Shown here: positions 1-6,494 of the stretch, piece after piece
How positions within the stretch are numbered: position 1 is the stretch's first letter
Layout: the number at the start of each line of letters is the position of its first letter
From: Alphaproteobacteria bacterium
GTDB taxonomy: Bacteria > Pseudomonadota > Alphaproteobacteria > Acetobacterales > Acetobacteraceae
Direction of reading: 5' to 3'
DNA: 6,523 bases
NCBI GenBank assembly: GCA_013298245.1
Contig: JAAFHD010000210.1
Span: 1 to 6,523, forward strand
Notes under the pieces: generated by a model
The model's input: only the letters and a program-made list of their open reading frames with translations
The model's database searches: none
What the model was told of the DNA's origin: nothing
Position numbers and translations under genes: made by a program

Positions 1-15
1 CGTAAATTCACTTGG

Positions 16-41
16 TGCATGATGGCAGTATCAATCATGCA
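16..41. promoter_or_regulatory. Inverted repeat, candidate operator upstream of the NmrA-like gene
   Basis: TGCATGAT (16-23) and its exact reverse complement ATCATGCA (34-41) are separated by 10 bp, putting the half-site centres 18 bp apart, close to two helical turns. This spacing suits a dimeric regulator. The repeat lies 60-86 bp before the ATG at 102, in a stretch clearly more AT-rich than the rest of the window. NmrA-like genes are often next to, and divergent from, a gene for an HxlR, LysR or TetR-type regulator; such a gene would lie left of position 1 and cannot be seen. On the minus strand TTGATA (36-31) lies inside the repeat and could be a -35 element for a divergent gene, but no convincing -10 is visible. 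The symmetry is seen; the operator role is inferred. Confidence 0.4.
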
Positions 42-80
42 TTGGATGGATGAAAGGCTTTCCCGCATGGTCCGGCCACC

Positions 81-100
81 GAAACCGACAGGAAACCGAC
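81..100 (+). repeat. Short direct repeat GAAACCGAC x2 in the leader
   Basis: GAAACCGAC occurs at 81-89 and again at 92-100, an 11 bp period. The second copy overlaps the ribosome binding site of the gene starting at 102. It may be a small tandem duplication or chance; no function is evident. Confidence 0.4.
90..95 (+). promoter_or_regulatory. Ribosome binding site for the NmrA-like gene
   Basis: AGGAAA lies 6 nt before the ATG at 102. It supports that start over the earlier ATG codons at 19, 50 and 67. The protein from 102 begins directly with the dinucleotide-binding strand (MFIIAGITGNTG), as expected for this family. Confidence 0.65.
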
Positions 101-101
101 C

Positions 102-956
102 ATGTTCATCATCGCAGGCATCACTGGAAACACCGGCGCGGCGGCCGCCCGCGCGCTTCTGGCGCAGGGCCAGCCGGTGCGCGCGCTGCTGCGCGACGCC
201 TCGCGCCTGCCCGGCTGGGCGGTGGGCGCGGAAGCCTTCGCCGCCGAACTGACCGATGCGGCGGCGCTGACGCGCGCCTTCGCTGGTGCCACGGCAGCCT
301 ATCTCCTGGTGCCGCCCGCCCCGCAGGCGGCCGACCCGGTGCGCCCTTACATTGATGTGGCGCTGGCCGTGCGCGAAGCAGCGCGCGCGGCGGGCCTGCC
401 GCGCCTGGTGTTCCTGTCGTCGGAAGGCGCGCAGCACGCCACCGGCAATGGCCCGATCCGCGGGCTGCACGTGGCCGAGGCCATCCTGGCCGATGCGGCG
501 CCCGAGGTGGTGTTCCTGCGCCCCAGCTTCTTCCAGGAAAACTGGCAGGCGGTGTGGCCGGTCGCCGCCGCGCATGGCGTGCTGCCGACCTTCCTGGCGG
601 ACGCGGCCGCGCGCCGGCCGATGATCGCGACCGCCGATATCGGTGCCGAAGCCGCGCGGTTGCTGCGGGAAGTGGCGCCGCGGCGGGTGGTGGAATTGGC
701 GGGCACGGCGACCTCGGCCGCCGATGTGGCGGCGGCGATGGCGGCGCGGTTGGGCCGGCCCGTGCAGGTGGTGCAGCCGCCGCGTGCGGCCTGGGAAGGC
801 GCGTTGCAGGAGGCCGGGCTGCCCGCGCCCTTCGCCGCGAAAATCGCGGAGATGTATGAGGGCATCAACAGCGGGCATGTCGGCTTTACCGGCACGCCGC
901 GCCAGGCGCGGACGGGGTTTGCGGAGACGCTGGCGGGGTGGGCTATTCCAGCCTGA
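102..956 (+). CDS. NmrA-like NAD(P)-binding Rossmann-fold protein
   Basis: This 284-residue protein belongs to the atypical short-chain dehydrogenase group (NmrA/NAD(P)H-binding family), which includes quinone reductases such as QorB and redox-sensing regulators. The first strand and glycine loop are G6-x-x-G9-x-x-G12 (GITGNTG). Arg31 in ALLRD follows the second strand, where the family uses Arg to bind the NADP 2'-phosphate. The fourth-strand segment FLSSEGA (104-110) and the segment LRPSFFQENW (139-148) are typical. The classical SDR YxxxK catalytic pair is not visible, which is normal for NmrA-like members, so redox catalysis cannot be assumed. There is no signal peptide or membrane segment, so it is cytoplasmic. 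Length matches the family. It is transcribed alone on this strand, possibly under the inverted repeat at 16-41, and its last 14 bases overlap the end of the convergent gene. The family assignment is firm; substrate and role are unknown. Confidence 0.9.
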   Translation: MFIIAGITGNTGAAAARALLAQGQPVRALLRDASRLPGWAVGAEAFAAELTDAAALTRAFAGATAAYLLVPPAPQAADPVRPYIDVALAVREAARAAGLPRLVFLSSEGAQHATGNGPIRGLHVAEAILADAAPEVVFLRPSFFQENWQAVWPVAAAHGVLPTFLADAAARRPMIATADIGAEAARLLREVAPRRVVELAGTATSAADVAAAMAARLGRPVQVVQPPRAAWEGALQEAGLPAPFAAKIAEMYEGINSGHVGFTGTPRQARTGFAETLAGWAIPA

Positions 957-1905
957 GGCCGCGCGCCCGAATAAAGTCCCCCCACACCTGGCTATCGCGT
1001 TCCAGCCGCGCGCGGATATCGGCCGCACTGCCGATCAGCGCCTCCAGGTCCTGTGCCGCCAGGCGCTGTTGCATCGCGGGGTCGGTCAGCGTGGTGCGGA
1101 TCGCCGCGTTCAGCCGCGCGATCGGCGCCTCCGGCATGCCCGCCGGCCCCGCCAGCGCGAACCAGCCGGGAATGATCGGGCTGTCCACACCGGCTTCCGC
1201 CTGCGTCGGCACATCGGGCAGCACGGCGGCGCGGGCGTCGCGCACCACGGCAAGCGGCACCACCTGCCCACCGCGGATCAGCGGCAGGCCGATGCCCAGC
1301 ACCGTCACCATCGCCTCCACCTGGCCCGCAACCACGGCCGCCATCGCCTGCGGGCTGCCGGGAAAGGGCACATGCGTCATGCGCACACCGGCACGGTCCG
1401 CCAGCATTTCCATGGCCAGGTGCGTGGTGTTGGCGATGCCAGCCGATGAAAAATTCAGCCGCTCGGGCTGCGCACGCGCGCGCTCCACCAATTCGCGCAA
1501 CGTCGTGATGCCGGATGCGCGCGAGGCAATCACCACAAACGCCGTGTTGGTGACCGGCGCGATATAGGTGAAGTCGCGCAGCGGATCATAAGGCAGCGCG
1601 CGATACAGATGCTGGTTGAACGCCACCATCGACACACCCGCCAGCATCACCGTCTGCCCATCCGGGCGCGCCTGCGTCAGCTGCGATGCGGCGAGTGCGC
1701 CATTGGCGCCGGGGCGGTTGTCCACCACCACCGGCTGGCCGAGTTCTCGGCCCATGATCTCGGCCATCTGGCGCATCAGCACGTCGCCGGAGGAGCCGGC
1801 GTTTTGCGGCAGAATCACGCGCACCGGGCCGGTGGGGGACCAGGCTTGCGCGCTGGCCAGCGCGGGCAGCGCGAGCATGGGCAGGGTGCGGCGGGTGATG
1901 GTCAT
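943..1905 (-). CDS. Bug/TctC-family tripartite tricarboxylate transporter substrate-binding protein
   Basis: This 320-residue periplasmic solute-binding protein belongs to the Bug (TctC-like) family, whose members bind carboxylates, amino acids, nicotinate and similar small molecules. The N-terminus MTITRRTLPMLALPALASAQA is a short export signal with a twin-arginine-like TRRTLP; cleavage after A-S-A (residue 19) is likely. Family landmarks run in order: first ligand loop ending at Asp41; VVDNRPGANGA (60-70); NFSSAGIANTTHL (151-163); HVPFPGSPQAM (178-188) with AGQVEAMV (193-200); and a C-terminal DPAMQQRLAAQ (275-285). The usual P-x-x-x-G-G at the first loop reads P-Q-N-A-G-S here, so pocket contacts may differ. 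The ATG at 1905 is chosen because GGAGGAA lies 7 nt upstream and the signal begins there; an upstream in-frame ATG at 1953 adds a non-signal tail. No TctA or TctB subunit is encoded in the window. It is last in a leftward cluster, 54 bp behind the hydrolase gene. The ligand cannot be read from sequence. Confidence 0.93.
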   Translation of the reverse strand: MTITRRTLPMLALPALASAQAWSPTGPVRVILPQNAGSSGDVLMRQMAEIMGRELGQPVVVDNRPGANGALAASQLTQARPDGQTVMLAGVSMVAFNQHLYRALPYDPLRDFTYIAPVTNTAFVVIASRASGITTLRELVERARAQPERLNFSSAGIANTTHLAMEMLADRAGVRMTHVPFPGSPQAMAAVVAGQVEAMVTVLGIGLPLIRGGQVVPLAVVRDARAAVLPDVPTQAEAGVDSPIIPGWFALAGPAGMPEAPIARLNAAIRTTLTDPAMQQRLAAQDLEALIGSAADIRARLERDSQVWGDFIRARGLRLE

Positions 1906-1910
1906 GGTGT

Positions 1911-1917
1911 TTCCTCC
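1911..1917 (-). promoter_or_regulatory. Strong ribosome binding site for the Bug-family gene
   Basis: Read on the minus strand, GGAGGAA ends just before the ACACC that precedes ATG (1905). The GGAGG core is 7 nt from the start codon. It is the strongest Shine-Dalgarno match in the window, and it fixes the start at 1905 rather than 1953. Confidence 0.8.
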
Positions 1918-1934
1918 AGGCGTCACATCGAAGC

Positions 1935-1960
1935 CCAGTGCGGGCCGTGGCACCAGTGCC
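1935..1960. repeat. Short repeats in the hydrolase-Bug gap
   Basis: CCAGTGC occurs at 1935-1941 and 1953-1959, 18 bp apart. The second copy sits in the near-palindrome GGCAC-CA-GTGCC (1949-1960), which abuts the hydrolase stop codon. The two-base loop is too tight for a normal terminator hairpin and no T-run follows in the leftward direction. Read-through into the Bug gene is therefore expected. This may be chance. Confidence 0.25.
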
Positions 1961-3771
1961 TAGTTGGCCGCACGCCACGGCAAGCGCAGCGCGGATGCAC
2001 CATCCCCGCACAGCACCGAAATCACCGGCGGCCGCCCATGCGGATATTGCCCGATATGGTCCGCATCCGTGCCGCTGATCGACAGCCGCACACGGCTGCC
2101 GGCGCTGAACACCCAGCCCGTCGGCAGCAGCGGAATGCGGATATTTTCGGCCAGGCCCGGCGCCATTGGCCGCGCGGCGTCACGGGCAAAACTGCGCCAC
2201 GGCCAGGTGCAGATATAGTCCTGCGGGTGCGGCGCTTCGGCGCGATGCAGCAGCCGCAGCAAACCTTCAGTGACGTAGCGGACGGTGCCATCCGCCTCGA
2301 CCTCGGAGAGATACAGCAGCACCGACGCATCCGGTTCCGAACACGCGATGCGCAGCTCCGCGATCGCGTGCCCGGTCAGTTCCATCGCGCGTTCCAACGG
2401 CGCGCTGGTCCAGCTGGTCAGCGCCGCTTCGCGCGCGCCCCAATCGGCGTGGTAGTGGCGCGCATCAATCGCCGCGATGCGCTCATAGCGCGTCGCGCCC
2501 CCACTGCCCCAACGCGGATCAGTGCGATGCGCGACACGCCCCGCCGCATCATCAAACCCGCCGCCCGCACCCAGTTTCAGCGCCCCCGCATCGCCATGCG
2601 GCGGCCACTGCGTCGCGGCCTGCCAACGCTCCGCATGCTGATGGAAAAAGTGGATCGGCGCTTCGTCCCGCAACCCCGTCCGCACATCCATCAGGTATTC
2701 ATCGAAGAACCGCGTCAGCTCCGCCAACAAGGGAAACTCCGGCGTCTCCGCCGCCCGCCAGGGCGACACATTGATCCGCGCCCCATGATCCCACGGCCCG
2801 ATCAAAAGGTGCCGCGGATTGCCCGCCATCGTCAGGTATCGCGCAATCGCGGAATTCGCGTAGCCCGCCCCATCCATCCAGCCCGACACCGCATAGACAG
2901 CGACATCCGCACGCACCCCATGCCGGTAATGCATCGGGCTGATATTCGCCGCCGTAAACCCATGGTCATAAGGCAGCGCATCATCGCGAAAAACAAAGCC
3001 GCCGATGAAGGCCGGCTGGCGCACATTGCCCGCATGTTCCGCGATCGCCGCCCGCAGCAGCGACCCATCCGCATCCTCATCCACGGGCGCCGGGCCGGCC
3101 AAACGCGGGTCTGAAAAATACGGCACTTTCCGCAGGTTTTCGCGCTGGTCCTGGTCCATCGCGACCATCAGATCGTCATAGATCTGCGCCAGCGCCGACA
3201 GCAGCACGCCACCCGGCCAATAATGATCCGCCCAGGTGTCCCACACCGCGAACAGCGGCGCGATCGCGCGCACCGCCGGGTGCCCTGTGCTGGCCAGGAA
3301 ATCGCTCGCCGCACCCGGGTATGAAATCCCCGTCGCCCCGATGCGCCCATTCGACCATGACTGCCCAACGATCCAGTCGGCGATGTGCTTGCTGTCATCG
3401 CGCTCGCGTGGGCTGCGAAAACTATCCCGCGTGCCAAAACTGGCCCCCGTCCCGCGCGCATCCACCACCACCAGCGCATAGCCGCGCGGCACCAGCGCAT
3501 CGCGGAATTTCGCGGCGTTCGGGCAGGCCTCCGCCCCCGGCGCGTTCAGCGCAAACCGACGATAATACGGCGTGTGCACCAGCACCGCTGGCACGGCACC
3601 CGCCGCACCTTCCGGCAGCCACACATCCACCGCCAGACGCACCCCATCCGGCATCGCGATATAGCGCGACACAGCAGGCCGCGCGGCCACCGCGTAAGGC
3701 GCCGCACGCCCCGCCCACCAGGCGCTGGGTGTGACGCGCCAGGCGCCGCCACGGTCATCGGAATCAGGCAT
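1960..3771 (-). CDS. CocE/NonD-family alpha/beta hydrolase (X-Pro dipeptidyl-peptidase S15-like)
   Basis: This 603-residue serine hydrolase belongs to the family of cocaine esterase, alpha-amino-acid ester hydrolases and X-Pro dipeptidyl-peptidases. An alpha/beta-hydrolase domain opens with MPDGVRLAVDVWLPEG (40-55). It continues with HTPYY (66-70; the Tyr after Pro matches the oxyanion Tyr of CocE) and VDARGTGAS (103-111). The nucleophile elbow is GISYPG with Ser150, the acid Asp300 is in SGWMDG, and His329 is in IGPWDHG. The Ser-Asp and Asp-His spacings (150 and 29) match those I recall for CocE (142 and 28). Roughly residues 185-290 would form the helical cap, and about 380-600 the C-terminal jelly-roll domain. 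No signal peptide is visible, so it is probably cytoplasmic. It likely hydrolyses an ester or amide; the substrate cannot be told. No clear Shine-Dalgarno precedes the ATG at 3771, 36 bp after the kinase stop, so translation may depend on the upstream gene. Confidence 0.93.
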   Translation of the reverse strand: MPDSDDRGGAWRVTPSAWWAGRAAPYAVAARPAVSRYIAMPDGVRLAVDVWLPEGAAGAVPAVLVHTPYYRRFALNAPGAEACPNAAKFRDALVPRGYALVVVDARGTGASFGTRDSFRSPRERDDSKHIADWIVGQSWSNGRIGATGISYPGAASDFLASTGHPAVRAIAPLFAVWDTWADHYWPGGVLLSALAQIYDDLMVAMDQDQRENLRKVPYFSDPRLAGPAPVDEDADGSLLRAAIAEHAGNVRQPAFIGGFVFRDDALPYDHGFTAANISPMHYRHGVRADVAVYAVSGWMDGAGYANSAIARYLTMAGNPRHLLIGPWDHGARINVSPWRAAETPEFPLLAELTRFFDEYLMDVRTGLRDEAPIHFFHQHAERWQAATQWPPHGDAGALKLGAGGGFDDAAGRVAHRTDPRWGSGGATRYERIAAIDARHYHADWGAREAALTSWTSAPLERAMELTGHAIAELRIACSEPDASVLLYLSEVEADGTVRYVTEGLLRLLHRAEAPHPQDYICTWPWRSFARDAARPMAPGLAENIRIPLLPTGWVFSAGSRVRLSISGTDADHIGQYPHGRPPVISVLCGDGASALRLPWRAAN

Positions 3772-3807
3772 GCGCGCAGCGTGGCCGCGCCCCGCCGCGC
3801 CGTCAAA

Positions 3808-6285
3808 CTACTCGCCGGCGGCGGCCATGCGCGGGCGTTCCGCCAGTGGCGCGGGCAGCACCTCATTCACCGCGCCCACCAGCGCCAGCCGCGCCGCATG
3901 CACCTGTGTGGGCGTGCCGACGCGACACGCCTGCTGCAGGTCTCGCGCCGTGCGTGCCACCGGCTCGCAATCCGCTGCCTCCGCCGCGCGCGCCAGCGCC
4001 GTGCCCAGCCGCGACAGCGTCGCCGCATCGGATGCACGCATCAACTGCGCCAGCGCCTCGCGCAGATGCGGGATCAGGTCGTCCGCGCGCGGCGCGGGGC
4101 GCGGCGGCAGCACGACGGGCACGGGTGCTAGCACCTCCTCCGGCACCGACGCGCGCGCATGCACCGACACCGCCGCCAGCAGCTGCATCGCATCAAACGG
4201 CTTGGGCATGATGGCGTTGAACCCCGCCTCATGCGCCGCATCCTGCACGCCCGCGGTGATGTCCGCCGTCAGCGCGATCATCGGCAATTGCGCCGCCGCA
4301 CCTGGCAGCCCGCGGATCGCACGCGCCGCGCCAAAACCATCCATCACCGGCATGCGGATATCCAGCACCGCCACGTCATAATGGTTGCGCGTGGCCAGCC
4401 CCACGGCTTCCAGCCCATCGGCCACGATGTCGCAACTATGCCCGCCGCCTTCCAGCACCGCGCGCAGCAGCGCCTGGTTGGCGACCACATCTTCCGCCAC
4501 CAGAATCCGCAGACGCCCGGCCGGCATGGGCGTCGGCTTGGGCAGCTGCGCCGGACCGCGCGGCGCGCCGGCGGCCACCTTCATCGGGATGCGGAAGGTG
4601 AAGCGGCTGCCCTGGCCCAGATGGCTTTCCGCGCGGATCGTGCCGCCCATCGCTTGCACCAGGCGCTGGCAGATCGCCAGCCCCAGCCCCGAGCCACCAT
4701 GTTCGCGCGCGGTCGACGCGCTGGCCTGGCGGAAGCGTTCGAAGATGCGCGTCAACTTGTCGGCGGCAACACCAATGCCGGTATCGGCCACCGCGACCAC
4801 CACCGCGACGCGCCCATCGGGCAGGGTTTCGGCCGCGGCTTCCAGGCGCACCTCGCCCACGGGTGTGAACTTGATCGCGTTGTTCAGCAGGTTGTTCACC
4901 ACCTGGCGCAGCCGCAGCGGGTCGCCCATCACCTGCAAGGGCAGCGCGGGATGGATCACCGCATGGATGCCCAGCCCCTTCTTTTCCGCCACCGGGCGCA
5001 TCAGGTTCAGGCAGTCGGTCAGCGTGGCGGGCAGGTCGAAGGCGATGTCTTCCATCTCCACGGCACCTTCCTCGATGCGCGACAGATCCAGCACTTCGCC
5101 GATCATGGTCAGCAGCGATTGGCCGGCGCGGCGCTGCTGGTCCACCCATTGCCGCTGCTGCGGATTCAACGCGGATGACGCCAACAAATCGGTAAAGCCG
5201 ATGATGCCGGTCAGCGGCGTGCGCAGCTCATGGCTCATCGTGGTCAGGAAGTCGGATTTGCGGCGATCGTTTTCCGCCGCGCGCGCGGCTTCGGCCGACA
5301 GCCGCGTGGCTTCGGCCTGCGACACGCGGTTGTTGCGCCGAAGCAGCCACAGCCCCAGCAGCAGCGCCGTCCCCAGCGCCCAGACACCACCCAACGCCAA
5401 GGCCAGGCGGATCGGCCAGAGCGGCGCCTGCGCCACATCCGGCGGCACGGAAACGCCCACGCTCCATTGCAGCCCGCCGCCCACCTGCACCACGCCGGTC
5501 ATGGCGCGCAGCCCACTGGCCAGCGTCAGGTTCTCGATCTGGAAACCGGGCTGCGCTGCCAGGCGCGAGTATTCCTGCCCGACCGGCGCGCCCAGGCGCT
5601 GCGCGCCCGAATGCGTGCGCGCGACGACGTTGAACTGCGCATCGGTGATGGTGACCAGCCAGCCCTGCGGCAGGCGCTGCGGCTGCGCCATCGGCGCGAA
5701 GGCCGAGAGCGGCAACAGGGCGGCGACGGAACCACGCACCTGGCCCTCACGGATGACGGCGACGCGCAAGGTCAGTTGGTCGCCGCGCAGCGTGCCGACA
5801 ACACGGCGCGTGCCGGACATGATGCGTTGGAACGACACACTATCAGCGATCGGCGGCGGCACTTCCTGCGGGGCGATGCGCAGATCCGTCAGGTCGCGCT
5901 CGCGGTCGGACAGCGTGATGGTCAGCCAATCGGGTTTCTGGCGCAGCAGGCGCGCGGCCTCGGCGCGGAAGCTTTCCATGTCGCCGCGATCAAGTGCGGT
6001 GGACCCGGACAGCATTTCCAGCAGTTCCAGCCCTTCATCCAGCTCGGACTGCACAGTGGCGGCGATGGCATAGGCGGCGTCACGGATGCGGCCCGATTGG
6101 TCTTCTGTCTGCAAGGAGCGGATCAGCATCAGCAGCACGATCGCGTAGATCGCGACCGGCAGCAGCACGAGCGCAGGCCACAGTGCTGTCAGCCCCTGGC
6201 GCGTCGGCGCGGGCGTGGCATGGCCACCGGGGGGCGGCACGCGCAGCGGCGGGCTGGACGTGCGGAGGGGGAGGTCATCACGCAA
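3808..6285 (-). CDS. Hybrid sensor histidine kinase with Cache-like sensor, receiver and degenerate HPt-like tail
   Basis: This 825-residue inner-membrane kinase has a Pro-rich N-terminus (1-30), a membrane helix (about 33-56), a periplasmic region of about 230 residues resembling a double Cache/PDC sensor, and a second helix (about 289-315). A short coiled linker (319-345) leads to HisKA with SHELRTP (phospho-acceptor His352). The ATPase domain has its N box at NNLLNNAIKFT (464-474, key Asn469), G1 DTGIGV (501-506), F box around Phe515-Phe518 and G2 GSGLGL (531-536). The receiver (about 592-710) has acidic Glu598/Asp599, phospho-acceptor Asp642 in LDIRMP, Thr673 and Lys695, all intact. The last 90 residues are helical and HPt-like but lack the acceptor His. 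The frame has no ATG start near the first helix. TTG at 6285 fits because AAGGTG lies 8 nt upstream; GTG at 6240 is the fallback. It probably leads the leftward cluster. No DNA-binding response regulator is nearby, so its partner is elsewhere. Confidence 0.93.
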   Translation of the reverse strand: MRDDLPLRTSSPPLRVPPPGGHATPAPTRQGLTALWPALVLLPVAIYAIVLLMLIRSLQTEDQSGRIRDAAYAIAATVQSELDEGLELLEMLSGSTALDRGDMESFRAEAARLLRQKPDWLTITLSDRERDLTDLRIAPQEVPPPIADSVSFQRIMSGTRRVVGTLRGDQLTLRVAVIREGQVRGSVAALLPLSAFAPMAQPQRLPQGWLVTITDAQFNVVARTHSGAQRLGAPVGQEYSRLAAQPGFQIENLTLASGLRAMTGVVQVGGGLQWSVGVSVPPDVAQAPLWPIRLALALGGVWALGTALLLGLWLLRRNNRVSQAEATRLSAEAARAAENDRRKSDFLTTMSHELRTPLTGIIGFTDLLASSALNPQQRQWVDQQRRAGQSLLTMIGEVLDLSRIEEGAVEMEDIAFDLPATLTDCLNLMRPVAEKKGLGIHAVIHPALPLQVMGDPLRLRQVVNNLLNNAIKFTPVGEVRLEAAAETLPDGRVAVVVAVADTGIGVAADKLTRIFERFRQASASTAREHGGSGLGLAICQRLVQAMGGTIRAESHLGQGSRFTFRIPMKVAAGAPRGPAQLPKPTPMPAGRLRILVAEDVVANQALLRAVLEGGGHSCDIVADGLEAVGLATRNHYDVAVLDIRMPVMDGFGAARAIRGLPGAAAQLPMIALTADITAGVQDAAHEAGFNAIMPKPFDAMQLLAAVSVHARASVPEEVLAPVPVVLPPRPAPRADDLIPHLREALAQLMRASDAATLSRLGTALARAAEAADCEPVARTARDLQQACRVGTPTQVHAARLALVGAVNEVLPAPLAERPRMAAAGE

Positions 6286-6293
6286 AGCGAGAG

Positions 6294-6299
6294 CACCTT
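6294..6299 (-). promoter_or_regulatory. Putative ribosome binding site for the TTG-started kinase gene
   Basis: On the minus strand AAGGTG lies 8 nt before TTG (6285). The next upstream in-frame stop is TGA at 6324-6322, with no ATG or GTG between it and the TTG. This makes TTG the most upstream usable start with a Shine-Dalgarno-like sequence. The match is moderate. Confidence 0.45.
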
Positions 6300-6371
6300 G
6301 TACTGAACTAACCCAACCCCATCACGAACACGCTATGAGAGATTTCGCGTGGGATCAACACAACTTTAACG

Positions 6372-6391
6372 GGTGGCCATTTCCGACCACC
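6372..6391. promoter_or_regulatory. Imperfect inverted repeat upstream of the kinase
   Basis: GGTGGCC (6372-6378) and GACCACC (6385-6391) are 7 bp arms with one mismatch around a 6 bp spacer, about 87-106 bp upstream of the kinase start. The position suits an operator, but symmetry this short is common in GC-rich DNA. Function is inferred and weak. Confidence 0.2.
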
Positions 6392-6482
6392 GGGGGTTGC
6401 AGAACGCCTTGCCGCGCGCGGGATCGCAAGCGGCAAAACGCCCCCTCACTCGGTTGTGATGGCGCAATGAGGCGCTTTCCGC

Positions 6483-6494
6483 CCGTGATCACGG
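6483..6494. promoter_or_regulatory. Perfect 12 bp palindrome
   Basis: CCGTGATCACGG is its own reverse complement. It may be a regulator binding site in a divergent promoter region. If the rightward frame from 6467 is a real gene, it lies inside that coding start, which would argue against a regulatory role. Confidence 0.25.

Noticed and set aside
1906..1953. Upstream in-frame ATG at 1953 for the Bug gene, adding 16 residues
   Set aside because: The extension would bury the export signal. A strong GGAGG lies 7 nt before the ATG at 1905, which fixes that start.
1609..3114. Open frame of 501 codons on the plus strand opposite the hydrolase and Bug genes
   Set aside because: It is rich in Arg, His, Pro and Gln, with no recognisable domain, and lies antisense to two well-supported genes. 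Long antisense frames are expected from the strong G/C bias at third positions.
3772..3807. GC-rich gap between kinase and hydrolase as a terminator
   Set aside because: It repeats GCGCGG-like words but has no clean stem-loop and no T-run on the minus strand, so a Rho-independent terminator is not supported.
4159..5178. Open frame of 339 codons on the plus strand within the kinase region
   Set aside because: It is His-, Arg- and Gln-rich antisense translation of the ATPase and receiver domains, without coding character of its own.
4385..6073. Open frame of 562 codons on the plus strand opposite the kinase
   Set aside because: It is low-complexity, rich in Ser, Arg, Ala and Pro, with no motif. 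The minus strand encodes a complete kinase with all catalytic boxes, so this is a shadow frame.
6336..6365. Sigma-70 promoter for the kinase, such as TTGATC and TAGCGT 17 bp apart on the minus strand
   Set aside because: Both boxes match the consensus poorly, and several equally poor pairs can be drawn in this region.
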